From assembly GCA_016713425.1 (NCBI GenBank), contig JADJPE010000005.1, positions 2,232,001 to 2,296,000 of the forward strand: DNA of 64,000 bases, written 5' to 3'. How positions within the stretch are numbered: the first letter of the stretch is position 1; every line of letters begins with the position of its first letter. Below the pieces are notes generated by a model. The model did not search any database. It saw only the letters and a program-made list of their open reading frames with translations, and was not told the origin of the DNA. Shown piece after piece: positions 44,016 through 52,331 of the stretch. Position numbers and translations under genes: made by a program. Source of the DNA: Deltaproteobacteria bacterium. GTDB lineage: Bacteria > Myxococcota > Kuafuiibacteriia > Kuafuiibacteriales > Kuafuiibacteriaceae.

Positions 44016-44693
44016 CTATGTGGGCCGGGCGTCGGGCTGCCGGTCGGGGTGCGCACGCGAAAAAGCCGGATGGGCGAGGCTGTGCGCTTCGATTTGAGCG
44101 AGTCGCGGCCATCGCTCGGTGTCGACGTCGACGCGCCGCGCTGCGTAGAGCTGAGGAATCAAACAGCAGTCCGCGAGCGTGAAAGTGTCGCCCACACAGT
44201 ATTTGCCGTTGCGCTCGACATCGCTCAGGAGGGCGTCGAATGCGTTGAGTCCGCGCTCGATGAAGCCGGCGGCCCAGGCTTTGGGATCGCCGCCGAGCTC
44301 AAAGACCCGACGGGTCGTGCTCAAATTTTGGAGCGGCTGAATGCCTGAGTTCACGATCTCGACGAGCGCCCGCGTCTTGGCGCGCAGAAGCACATCACGC
44401 GGGAGAAGAGCCGAGCCCTCGCCGGATGAGCACCGCTCTTCGAGATACTCCAGAATCGCCACCGACTGCGGAATGCGTTGTGGCGCCGAGCCTTCTTCAC
44501 CCTCAGTGACTTCGAGCAAAGGGACTTGAGCCATCGCGTTCTGAGCTCGGTAGGCCGCGCCAAGATGTTCGCCGCCGTCCGCCCCGATGAGGTTCACCGC
44601 GACGTATTCGTACGGGATTTTCTTGAGCTCGAGCGCGATCCGCACCCGATAGCTCGACGAGCTACGCCAGTAGTTGAAGAGGCGGAGCTTCAT
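44016..44693 (-). CDS. maiA: Maleylacetoacetate isomerase (zeta-class GST-like)
   Basis: 225 residues from ATG 44693. GST fold: thioredoxin-like N-domain with RLFNYWRSSSSYRVRIALEL, then NAMAQVPLLEV and SVAILEYLEE, and an all-helical C-domain. It matches MaiA in the motif SSxSxRVRIAL, but the glutathione-proximal Cys of SSCSWRVRIAL is Ser here. Catalyses cis-trans isomerisation of maleylacetoacetate to fumarylacetoacetate using glutathione. Its start overlaps the fah stop (ATGA). A 209-bp gap with GC-rich short repeats separates it from hpd. Confidence 0.9.
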   Translation of the reverse strand: MKLRLFNYWRSSSSYRVRIALELKKIPYEYVAVNLIGADGGEHLGAAYRAQNAMAQVPLLEVTEGEEGSAPQRIPQSVAILEYLEERCSSGEGSALLPRDVLLRAKTRALVEIVNSGIQPLQNLSTTRRVFELGGDPKAWAAGFIERGLNAFDALLSDVERNGKYCVGDTFTLADCCLIPQLYAARRVDVDTERWPRLAQIEAHSLAHPAFSRAHPDRQPDARPT

Positions 44694-45673
44694 CGGCGTC
44701 CTCGCTCGACGCGTTGGATGATGCGTCCGAATGGACTCCAATCATCGGCGATGCGCGCTTCGATTTCGATCGAGTCTCCGAATCGCATGAACGGCGTCTT
44801 GGGCGCGCCCTCTTCGATGATCTCCAACATGCGGCGCTCGGCCAAGCAGGACACGCCGGCTTGGCGATCGCGGTTCGAGACGGTGCCGCTCCCAAGAATC
44901 GTGCCGGCCGCAAAGCGTCGGGTCTTCGTGATATGTGCGATCAACTCCGAGAAGGAAAAGTGCATCTCGGGACCGGTGTCGCAATCGCCGACCACGACAC
45001 CATTGTACGTGGAGCGCATTTTCGCGAAGAGTCGCCCGCCTTCCCATGCCGGTCCGAGCGCGTCCGGCGTGACCGCGAACGGTGCGAATGCCGTGGCCGG
45101 CTTGCTTTGGAAGAAACCGAAGCTCTTTGCAAGCTCGGCCGGGATGAGATTCCGAAGGCTTACGTCGTTTGCGATCAACACGAGGCGAACGTACTTTCCG
45201 GCATCCGCCGCCAGGGTACCTTGCGGGACGTCATCGAGGATGACGGCGACCTCCGCTTCGAAGTCGCATCCCCAGTCTTCGTCCGCCAGCGTGATCGGAT
45301 CGCGGGGTCCGAGGAGATCTGAAGACCCACCTTGATAGATGAGCGGATCTGTCTCGAGCGTCGGAGGTGGCTCTGCGCCGCGGGCTCGCCGTACGAGGAG
45401 GACGTGATTGAGGTAGGCGGAGCCGTCGACCCATTCGTACGCACGAGGAAGCGGTGCCGCCAGCCGCTCGTGAGGCACCGGGTCGCCCTTGGTCTCGCCC
45501 CGGTCCAGTTTTCTCCACATGGCCCGAAGCTGTGGCTCGCTCCGCGCCCAGTCGTCCAGTGCGGCCTGGAGGGTCGAGTAGGGCTCAGGGGCGGGTGCGC
45601 ATACGTCGCCGCGGCGGGCGACGATCAGGAGTTGGCCATCGCGTCGGGCCGTTCGGAGGGTCGCGAGCTGCAT
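44690..45673 (-). CDS. Fumarylacetoacetate hydrolase family protein
   Basis: 327 residues from ATG 45673. Hydrolyses fumarylacetoacetate to fumarate and acetoacetate, the last step of tyrosine breakdown. Metal-site and fold motifs are visible: YLNHVLLVRRARGAE, LADEDWGCDFEAEVAVIL (acidic ligand cluster), VLIANDVSLRNLIPAE, KSFGFFQSKPATAFAP, TGPEMHFSFSELIAHI and GTILGSGTVSNRDRQAGVSC. Its place upstream of maiA, hpd and hmgA makes the FAH role more likely than other members of the superfamily. First gene of this cluster, divergent from the membrane protein at 45787. Confidence 0.9.
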   Translation of the reverse strand: MQLATLRTARRDGQLLIVARRGDVCAPAPEPYSTLQAALDDWARSEPQLRAMWRKLDRGETKGDPVPHERLAAPLPRAYEWVDGSAYLNHVLLVRRARGAEPPPTLETDPLIYQGGSSDLLGPRDPITLADEDWGCDFEAEVAVILDDVPQGTLAADAGKYVRLVLIANDVSLRNLIPAELAKSFGFFQSKPATAFAPFAVTPDALGPAWEGGRLFAKMRSTYNGVVVGDCDTGPEMHFSFSELIAHITKTRRFAAGTILGSGTVSNRDRQAGVSCLAERRMLEIIEEGAPKTPFMRFGDSIEIEARIADDWSPFGRIIQRVERGRR

Positions 45674-45786
45674 CGCGCGAAAGTAGGCGTTTCGCGACTT
45701 CTGGGTCAACAGACCCAGATTCAAGGAACTCGGGCACGGGGTGGGGCGCTTGATCTGGACTCGAAGGTCTGGCCAGATGTCGCCCC

Positions 45787-46521
45787 GTGGCCGAAAACAA
45801 TCCTTACGCAGCACCCACCACGCCGACGATGACCGATGCGCCGCCCGCGAGCTCGGGGACGGGCGATTTCGACATTGGCACGGCTTTTAGAGAAGGCTTC
45901 GACTGCATGAAGCGCAGCGTGGGTGTTTGGCTCGTGGGCGGCCTCCTGTTCGGCCTCACGGCTGTTCTCTCCGCGATCACGATCATCGGTTACTTCGTGA
46001 TCGTGCCCGTGCTCGCGTGGGGCATGCTGAAGCTCATGTTCAACGTCTACGATGGCGGAGGCGAGCCCAAGGACGTCTTCTCCGGCTTTCAGCGTTTCGG
46101 CCAGGCGCTCGCGGGCATGCTCATCATCGCGCTGGCCAGCTTTGCCCTCGCGATTCCCGGCAGCATTCTCCAGGGGATCGGCGCACAAGCCGAGGCGCCC
46201 GCGTTGATGATGTTGGGATCGCTTCTCGTCTTCGCGCTCTCCTTCGGCGTAGGTCTTCGTTGGTACTTTGCGGCGTTTTATGTGGTCGACCATGGTCTGC
46301 CGGGCATCGAGGCGCTCAAGGCTTCTTGGGCCGCGACCCAAGGGCGCTTCTTCAAGATTCTCTTGTTTGCGTTGGCTTCGGTGCTCGTGACCATGGGCGG
46401 ATACATTCTTTGTCTCGTCGGCGTGTTTCCTGCGATGGCGGTCGTCTATTTCGCTTGGGTTTCCGCGTTTCGACAGATGGCGGGCGGACCATCCTCTGCC
46501 CCTACACCTTCCGCGTATTGA
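45787..46521 (+). CDS. Polytopic membrane protein (DUF975-like)
   Basis: 244 residues, about six hydrophobic segments after a soluble start (MAENNPYAAPTTPTMTDAPP). The pattern GTAFREGFDCMKRSVGVWLV, SAITIIGYFVIVPVLAWGML, FSGFQRFGQALAGMLIIALA, ALKASWAATQGRFFKILLFA and LVGVFPAMAVVYFAWVSAF resembles bacterial DUF975/glycerophosphoryl-type integral membrane proteins. Function unknown. It lies 36 bases upstream of the G-protein-like gene, probably co-transcribed. Confidence 0.75.
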   Translation: MAENNPYAAPTTPTMTDAPPASSGTGDFDIGTAFREGFDCMKRSVGVWLVGGLLFGLTAVLSAITIIGYFVIVPVLAWGMLKLMFNVYDGGGEPKDVFSGFQRFGQALAGMLIIALASFALAIPGSILQGIGAQAEAPALMMLGSLLVFALSFGVGLRWYFAAFYVVDHGLPGIEALKASWAATQGRFFKILLFALASVLVTMGGYILCLVGVFPAMAVVYFAWVSAFRQMAGGPSSAPTPSAY

Positions 46522-46557
46522 TTTCCTGTTGCGATGTCATGAGAGAGACAGACGGGC

Positions 46558-47109
46558 GTGGCCTTCGTCGATCTCAAGCGCAACCGTCTCATCTTGAAGC
46601 TCGTCATTGCGGGCCCGCCCGAGGTCGGAAAGTCGACCCGTCTTCAGCAGGTCGGTGAGTGCGGAAGCTTCCACGAGTTTGGCACGAGCTCGGCCGGGCG
46701 TTCTCGCATGTCGCGCCTTTCGCTCGAGCACCTGAAGGACGGGCGTCCCGCCGAGCTCGAGCTCTACGAGTGGCATGGCCCCGAGCGTGCCGATATCCGG
46801 GCGAAGGGCCTCTTCGTCGGACTCGACGGACTCGTGTACATGGCGGACGCGCGTGAAGACCGCTTCGTCGACACGTGCCGAACGTTCACGTTCCTCGAGG
46901 ATCGGGCGGGCCGATCGAAGATCGCGCGCCTGCCTGGCCTGCTGGCACTCGGACGTACGGATGAGGGCGTGATGCGGCTCGAGTCCTTCGCTTCGAAGCT
47001 GAGCGGACCGGCGTGGACCCAGCGCGTGGAGGCGCCGATCGAAGAGGCGGCGCCCTTCGTCGACGCCCTTCGTTTGTACGGCGAAGTCGTTCTGGCTCGC
47101 ACTCTGTAG
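46558..47109 (+). CDS. MglA-like small G-protein relative with degenerate nucleotide motifs
   Basis: 183 residues, close to the size of MglA (195). The P-loop is present (IAGPPEVGKSTRL). The region where Ras-like proteins have DxxG reads ELYEWHGPE, so the Asp is missing but the Gly remains. The NKxD base-recognition motif is replaced by LGRTDEG. MglA is the polarity switch in Myxococcus; this one may be a regulator with altered guanine binding. The neighbouring membrane protein suggests action at the membrane. Fold assignment fairly sure; biochemical activity inferred. Confidence 0.7.
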   Translation: MAFVDLKRNRLILKLVIAGPPEVGKSTRLQQVGECGSFHEFGTSSAGRSRMSRLSLEHLKDGRPAELELYEWHGPERADIRAKGLFVGLDGLVYMADAREDRFVDTCRTFTFLEDRAGRSKIARLPGLLALGRTDEGVMRLESFASKLSGPAWTQRVEAPIEEAAPFVDALRLYGEVVLARTL

Positions 47110-47207
47110 GGCATGCGGGCGTCCCGTAGGGGCATGCGCGCGTCGTGCGTCTTCTCGCGGCGGGGCCCTTCCTCACGGCGCGAGTCGGTGGCCTAATCCC
47201 GGGCCAT

Positions 47208-49337
47208 ATGGGTGAAGTCTTTTGGAGGACGGTGTGCGCTTGCCTGCTCGCGCAGGGCATTGTCGTCGGATGCTCGTCTGGTGATGCCACAGTCGACGAT
47301 TCGGCCATCATTGTCGGCAAGGTGGTCGATGCCGAGTCGCTGACGCCGCTCGTAGGCGCTCAGGTTCGCACCATGCCCGAAACGGTCGTCGCGACGACGA
47401 ACGGCGACGGGGAGTACGTCATCGACGCGAATGCGAAGCTTGCGACGCGCTATCAGGTGTTGGCGAGGTACGAGGGCTACGAAGATCAGACCAAGATCAT
47501 TACGACCGCCGTCAACCAAGAGAATCGGGTGGACTTTGCCCTCACGCTACAGCGCGTGTGTTCGCCGGGAACGCGGCGCTGTGGTGACGATGAACCCGAG
47601 CGCGTCGAGTTGTGTTCCACGCGTGGCGATGCGTGGTCGGTCGAAGAGACCTGCGCCGTTGGCCGTTCGTGTCAGGCGGCGAGCGCGACCTGCGTGACCG
47701 ATCGAATGGTCACGGTGACGCGAACGGCCGAGGGTGCGGTCGTGAGCAGTCCGGCTGGCATCAACTGCCCGCCTTCGTGCGCCGGAGAGTTTCCGGACGC
47801 GACCTCGATCTCGCTGACGGCGGTGCCTTTTCAGATGTCGACATTCGCGGGTTGGTCGGGCGCTTGCGCGGGGTCGGGCACCGAACCTGTTTGTTCGCTT
47901 ACTTTGGATGCCGACGTGGCGGTGGGCGCGGCCTTCGACGCGAACGCTTTTGAGCTGACCGTGCTGCGCAACGGTCAAGGACGCGTCGTGTCGGAACCGG
48001 CGGGCATCAACTGTGGAAGCACCTGCGCGGCGTTCTTCGACCGCGACAGCACGGTGACGCTGACGGCGACGCCGAATGCCGGCTCTGAGTTTGGTGCTTG
48101 GAGCGGCGATGCCAGCGGTTGCGGTGATACCGATCTGACCTGTTCGATTGTCATGAGCGAAGACCGTGCGGTCGGCGTTCGGTTCGACGGGATCTCTTAT
48201 GCGCTCAGCGTGACCCGGCTCGGGAGTGGCACGGGCTCGGTCGTCTCGACGCCGAGCGGCATCAACTGTGGCGCCGACTGCACGGAGTCTTACGGACAGG
48301 GCGAAGACGTCACCCTCGTGGCGACGCCGAGCGCCGGGAGCACCTTCACCGCGTGGGGCGGTGACTGTGCGGGCACGGATCCGGGGAGCGACTGTGTCTT
48401 GAACATGAGTGAGGCGAAGGACGTGACCGCCGCGTTCGATGTCGAGCGCTATGCGGCCACGGTCTCGGTGACGGGCAGCGGAGTGGTCGCGTCGAACCCG
48501 GCTGGCATTAACTGTGGCTCTACTTGTAACGCCGAGTTTCTGGGCGGCGAGGACGTCGTGTTTACGGCGACGCCCGGTGCGCGCCAAGTCGTGGCCGCGT
48601 GGGGTGGTGCCTGTGCGTCTGCGGGGCGCGCGTCAACCTGTACGGTCTCGGTGACCCAGGCCTTCTCGGTGTCGGTGTCGTTCGCGCCCTTCTACGAATG
48701 GCCGCTCACCGCGGATGCGCGGTGTCTTCTGCTTCTTCATTTCGATCAAGCGCCGCCCTCGATCGCGAACGCGTGCGGTGGGGGTGTGGCCGCGACCAGC
48801 AGTGGTGGCTTTACGTCGGTGGCGAGTCGCACCGCGGGCCTTCTTCAGGCCTTCTCGGCCCCGGCGACCGGACCGGGTCACATCGAGACGGCGCGCCGGC
48901 TCTTGGCGCCGTCCGCGGCGACGATCGAGCTCACTATCCGACGGAGCGGGAATGGGATCGGCGGCACCCACGGCGTGCTCTATGGCGACAAGGATTCGAC
49001 CGAGCCGGATGGGGCGGGCATCGAGATCTTTGTGGCGGATAACGGAGGTCTGACGGCGCAAACGTTCGATGGAGCGGGCGCGACGACGATCGTGTCGGCG
49101 CCGGCGGCGACGATCGCGGTCGGCACTTGGTATCAGGTCGCTGCGTCTTTGGATGGTGCGGCGTTCCGGCTGATGGTTGATGGGACTCAGGTGGCCTCGA
49201 CACCAGGGCCGGTGGCATGGGTGGCCTCCTCGTCGACCGCATGGGTCGGCGCGAAGCGGGAAGGCCGAACGGGCGCAATCTTTGGGTTCAATGGCGTGAT
49301 CGACGAGCTGCGGGTGAGCGACAGCGCGCGCTACTGA
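47208..49337 (+). CDS. Lipoprotein with carboxypeptidase-regulatory-like domain, four B-repeats and a LamG-like domain
   Basis: 709 residues from ATG 47208. Lipobox LAQGIVVGC, then a carboxypeptidase-regulatory-like domain (IVGKVVDAESLTPLVGAQVR), a Cys-rich stretch, and four tandem bacterial repeats of about 70 residues, each with GINC, a second Cys and ...F..W.G.C (AVVSSPAGINCPPSC, RVVSEPAGINCGSTC, SVVSTPSGINCGADC, VVASNPAGINCGSTC). Paired cysteines in each repeat suggest disulfides. The C-terminal 200 residues form a LamG/ConA-like sandwich (TIELTIRRSGNGIGGTHGVL, GTWYQVAASLDGAAFRLMVD). Surface adhesion or carbohydrate binding is likely; no catalytic site seen. Confidence 0.85.
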   Translation: MGEVFWRTVCACLLAQGIVVGCSSGDATVDDSAIIVGKVVDAESLTPLVGAQVRTMPETVVATTNGDGEYVIDANAKLATRYQVLARYEGYEDQTKIITTAVNQENRVDFALTLQRVCSPGTRRCGDDEPERVELCSTRGDAWSVEETCAVGRSCQAASATCVTDRMVTVTRTAEGAVVSSPAGINCPPSCAGEFPDATSISLTAVPFQMSTFAGWSGACAGSGTEPVCSLTLDADVAVGAAFDANAFELTVLRNGQGRVVSEPAGINCGSTCAAFFDRDSTVTLTATPNAGSEFGAWSGDASGCGDTDLTCSIVMSEDRAVGVRFDGISYALSVTRLGSGTGSVVSTPSGINCGADCTESYGQGEDVTLVATPSAGSTFTAWGGDCAGTDPGSDCVLNMSEAKDVTAAFDVERYAATVSVTGSGVVASNPAGINCGSTCNAEFLGGEDVVFTATPGARQVVAAWGGACASAGRASTCTVSVTQAFSVSVSFAPFYEWPLTADARCLLLLHFDQAPPSIANACGGGVAATSSGGFTSVASRTAGLLQAFSAPATGPGHIETARRLLAPSAATIELTIRRSGNGIGGTHGVLYGDKDSTEPDGAGIEIFVADNGGLTAQTFDGAGATTIVSAPAATIAVGTWYQVAASLDGAAFRLMVDGTQVASTPGPVAWVASSSTAWVGAKREGRTGAIFGFNGVIDELRVSDSARY

Positions 49338-49386
49338 GCTTCGAATATTTCTGGGCTCAACGGCGGTCTCGGAATATGGTTCGGCC

Positions 49387-50166
49387 GTGTCAACCTACGA
49401 AAACATTCTGATTGGCTCCAAAGATGGCGTCGTTCGCATCACGATCAATCGCGCCGAGAAGCTCAATGCGCTCAATCGCGCGACGCTCACGGAGCTCGAA
49501 GCGGCCATCTTGGCGCTCGACCCCGAGGTTCGCCTTCTTGTTATTACGGGTGCTGGCGACAAGGCCTTCGTGGCGGGCGCTGACATCTCGGAGATGGCGG
49601 ATCTTACGGCGGAACAGGGGGCTTCGTTTGCGCGCCTCGGGCACGAAGTGCTCGCGCGCCTCGAGAGCCTCGAAGTTCCCGTGATCGCCGCCGTGAATGG
49701 ATATGCGCTCGGCGGCGGTTGTGAGCTCGCGCTGGCGGCCGATTTCATTATCGCGTCGGAGAAGGCGCGATTCGGGCAGCCGGAAGTTTCGCTCGGCGTG
49801 ACGGCGGGGTTTGGTGGGACCGTGCGGCTCTCGCGTCGAATCGGTGATGCGCGGGCGCGGCAGCTCTTATTCACGGGCGAGATGATCAAGGCCGATGAGG
49901 CCTATCGGATCGGGCTCGCCAACGAGGTCGTGGCCGCCGGCGAACTCATGACGCGCGTCGATGCGATCGCGGCGAAGATCATGGAGAATGCTCCACGTGC
50001 CGTTTCCCTTTCGAAGCGCGCAACGCGGTTTGGCGAAGAGAGCGAGCTCGAAGCGGCCTGCGTTTTCGAGCAGCAGGTCTTTGGCCTCTGCTTTGCGACT
50101 CACGATCAGAAGGAAGGTATGCGCGCGTTTTTGGACAAGCGAAAGCCAAGCTGGATCGGTCGATGA
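49387..50166 (+). CDS. Enoyl-CoA hydratase/isomerase (crotonase)
   Basis: 259 residues, start GTG 49387. Oxyanion-hole strands KAFVAGADISEM and YALGGGCELALAADF are present, and both catalytic Glu positions of hydratases are kept (GGCELA and FGQPEVSLG). It hydrates trans-2-enoyl-CoA in beta-oxidation. The later part (LLFTGEMIKADEAYRIGLAN, ENAPRAVSLSKRA) is standard. With the acyl-CoA dehydrogenase at 50575 it suggests a short fatty-acid or amino-acid degradation unit; a small lipoprotein gene lies between them. Confidence 0.93.
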   Translation: MSTYENILIGSKDGVVRITINRAEKLNALNRATLTELEAAILALDPEVRLLVITGAGDKAFVAGADISEMADLTAEQGASFARLGHEVLARLESLEVPVIAAVNGYALGGGCELALAADFIIASEKARFGQPEVSLGVTAGFGGTVRLSRRIGDARARQLLFTGEMIKADEAYRIGLANEVVAAGELMTRVDAIAAKIMENAPRAVSLSKRATRFGEESELEAACVFEQQVFGLCFATHDQKEGMRAFLDKRKPSWIGR

Positions 50167-50292
50167 CGGCATAGCCGATCGCTCGGCTCGGCCGCGCTCT
50201 CATTCCGGGTGGCGTGTATGTCTGGGGACGTGTGTGCGCGCACACTCGATTCACGCTTGCGTTTGCTTGCGACGCACCCTAGAGGCTCGCCG

Positions 50293-50523
50293 ATGAAGAA
50301 GACAGCTATCGCCCTGATGTTCGCAATGGCCTCGCTTTTCGCCATGACCGGTTGTGGCAGCAACGAATGTGAAGAACTCCGGGACAAGTTTCAGTCGTGC
50401 GCTGATGACAAGGGTCTGGACATCGAGTTCACCCTGACTGGCGAGTGTGGTTCGCAGGAGAAGGAGGCTGCCGACCGGTGCCTCAACACATTCGATGATG
50501 AGAACTGCGATTGTTCCAGCTGA
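50293..50523 (+). CDS. Small Cys-rich lipoprotein
   Basis: 76 residues, start ATG 50293 (a longer frame from 50209 is unlikely). Signal MKKTAIALMFAMASLFAMTGC with a lipobox Cys, then a 55-residue acidic mature part with six more cysteines (NECEELRDKFQSCADD, GECGSQ, DRCLNTF, NCDC), suggesting disulfide-stabilised folding in the periplasm or outer membrane. No family recognised. Confidence 0.75.
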   Translation: MKKTAIALMFAMASLFAMTGCGSNECEELRDKFQSCADDKGLDIEFTLTGECGSQEKEAADRCLNTFDDENCDCSS

Positions 50524-50574
50524 TCGTTCGTTCTTGGTCTTGCCGCGCACACTCGACTGTGTCTGTCTCTAGGC

Positions 50575-51741
50575 ATGGATTTCGAGCTATCCGAGACGCA
50601 GCGGCAGGTCCGCGACATGACGCATCAGTTTGCGAAGGATGAGGTGCGCCCTCAGGCGGCCGCGCTCGACCGCGAAGCGCGTTTCCCGCGTGACCTCGTC
50701 CGTCGCATGTCTGAGCTCGGCTTGATGGGCATGATGGTGCCCGAGGCGTCGGGTGGCGCGGGGCTCGATGCGGTCAGCTATGCCATCGCGATGGAGAACG
50801 TCTCATGGGGCTGCGCCAGCACAGGCGTGATCATGAGTGTGAGCAACTCGCTGTATTGCGATCCTGTGCTCAAGCATGCGCGTCCCGCGCTCCACGACGG
50901 CTGGCTCGCGCCCTTTGCGCGAGGGGAGCGCCTCGGATGTTTCGGGCTCACCGAGCCGATGAGCGGGTCGGACGCGCAAAACATGGCGACGCGCGCCGAG
51001 AGGCGCGGCGATCGTTACGTCTTGCGTGGTCAGAAGAACTTCATCACCAACGGGCCGGAGGCCGATGCGATCGTCGTCTTTGCAAGCCATGGTGCAGGCA
51101 TTGAGGCGGACGGGACTTCTGCGTTCATCGTGCCGCGTGACACGAAAGGCTACCTCGTCGAAGCGAGCGACAAGAAGCTCGGCATTCGAGGTGCCCACTC
51201 GTGCAGCATTGCCTTCGACGACTGCGAAGTTCCGGAGGAGATGCGCCTTTCGACCGAGGGTGCCGGCTTCAAGATCGCCATGCAGACGCTCGACGGCGGT
51301 CGCATCGGCGTCGCGGCGCAGGCTCTCGGGATCGCGCGCGCGGCCTACGAGGCGGCGCGTGACTGGGCGCTCGAGCGAAAGGCGTTCGGGAAGACGATTT
51401 CGGAGCACCAGGCGATCCAGTTCAAGCTCGCCGACATGGCCACCGAGATCGATGCGGCGCGCCTCTTGACGTGGCGTGCGGCCTTTTTGAAGGACAAAGG
51501 TCTTCGTCATAGTCGTGAGTCGGCGATGGCCAAGCTCTACGCCAGTGAGGTGGCGACGCGCGTCACCAAGGAGGCCATCCAGGTGTTCGGAGGCTATGGA
51601 TATATTACGGAGTATCCCGTCGAGCGGCACTTCAGAGATGCCAAGATTTGCGAGATCTATGAGGGAACCTCTGAGATTCAGCGCATCGTCATTGCGGCGC
51701 AGGTCTTCAAGCAGGGCGTGACCGGCGCGCTTGGGTACTAA
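50575..51741 (+). CDS. Acyl-CoA dehydrogenase (short/medium-chain type)
   Basis: 388 residues. FAD-dependent alpha,beta-dehydrogenation of acyl-CoA. Family signatures: GCFGLTEPMSGSDAQNM (FAD region), LRGQKNFITNGPEADAIVVF, and the C-terminal catalytic-Glu motif KICEIYEGTSEIQRIVIAAQ. MDFELSETQRQVRDMTHQFA at the start matches butyryl-CoA dehydrogenase-like enzymes. It follows the crotonase and small lipoprotein genes on the same strand. A second, closely related enzyme lies at 59170. Confidence 0.93.
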   Translation: MDFELSETQRQVRDMTHQFAKDEVRPQAAALDREARFPRDLVRRMSELGLMGMMVPEASGGAGLDAVSYAIAMENVSWGCASTGVIMSVSNSLYCDPVLKHARPALHDGWLAPFARGERLGCFGLTEPMSGSDAQNMATRAERRGDRYVLRGQKNFITNGPEADAIVVFASHGAGIEADGTSAFIVPRDTKGYLVEASDKKLGIRGAHSCSIAFDDCEVPEEMRLSTEGAGFKIAMQTLDGGRIGVAAQALGIARAAYEAARDWALERKAFGKTISEHQAIQFKLADMATEIDAARLLTWRAAFLKDKGLRHSRESAMAKLYASEVATRVTKEAIQVFGGYGYITEYPVERHFRDAKICEIYEGTSEIQRIVIAAQVFKQGVTGALGY

Positions 51742-51764
51742 ATGGGTGCGGTTCGAATAGGCCG

Positions 51765-52319
51765 ATGACGCGCGACGAAACGGGCAAGTCGACGATTCTC
51801 GTGGTCGACGACGACGACGCTTTCCGCGAGCGGTTGGGGTGGGCGCTCGAACGACGCCGATTTCACGTGTGCTTGGCCCGAAACCGCGGCGAAGCGCTTT
51901 CCCATTTGCGGCACGTCCAGATCGCGAGGGCGATTCTCGATCTTCGCATTCCTGGCGAGTGGGGACTCGAGTCGCTCGCGCTCTTGTTGGCCAAAGCGCC
52001 TGATCTCCGCGTTGTCGTCCTTACGGCGTACGGCAGCATTGCGACTGCACTTGAAGCGGTCCAAAAGGGTGCGGTTGGATTTCTGCAGAAGCCGGCAACC
52101 CTGGATGAGATCTTGCTCGCCTTCGAGCCATCGGCGGGCAAGATGCCTGCGGTCCATTCGGCGCCGGCCGAGGTGCCGACGCTTGCACGTGCGGAGTGGG
52201 AACACATCAACCGCGTTCTGACGGAGTGTGGTGGGAACATTCGGCAGGCGGCGGAGCTCTTGGGGCTCCATCGGAGGACGCTTCAGCGCAAACTCGCGAA
52301 GTTTCCGGCTTTGCGGTGA
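51765..52319 (+). CDS. Response regulator with Fis-type HTH (RegA/ActR type)
   Basis: 184 residues. Receiver domain: acidic pair DDDDAF, phospho-acceptor Asp in AILDLRIPGEWGLE (about residue 59), Thr/Lys in VVLTAYGSIATAL and FLQKPA. A short linker leads to a Fis-like helix-turn-helix (HINRVLTECGGNIRQAAELL, GLHRRTLQRKLAK). It has the RegA/PrrA layout: no AAA+ domain, direct DNA binding. The histidine kinase partner is not in the window. It may control the neighbouring catabolic genes; this is only positional inference. Next gene starts 12 bases downstream. Confidence 0.9.
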   Translation: MTRDETGKSTILVVDDDDAFRERLGWALERRRFHVCLARNRGEALSHLRHVQIARAILDLRIPGEWGLESLALLLAKAPDLRVVVLTAYGSIATALEAVQKGAVGFLQKPATLDEILLAFEPSAGKMPAVHSAPAEVPTLARAEWEHINRVLTECGGNIRQAAELLGLHRRTLQRKLAKFPALR

Positions 52320-52331
52320 GGCGAGACGACG

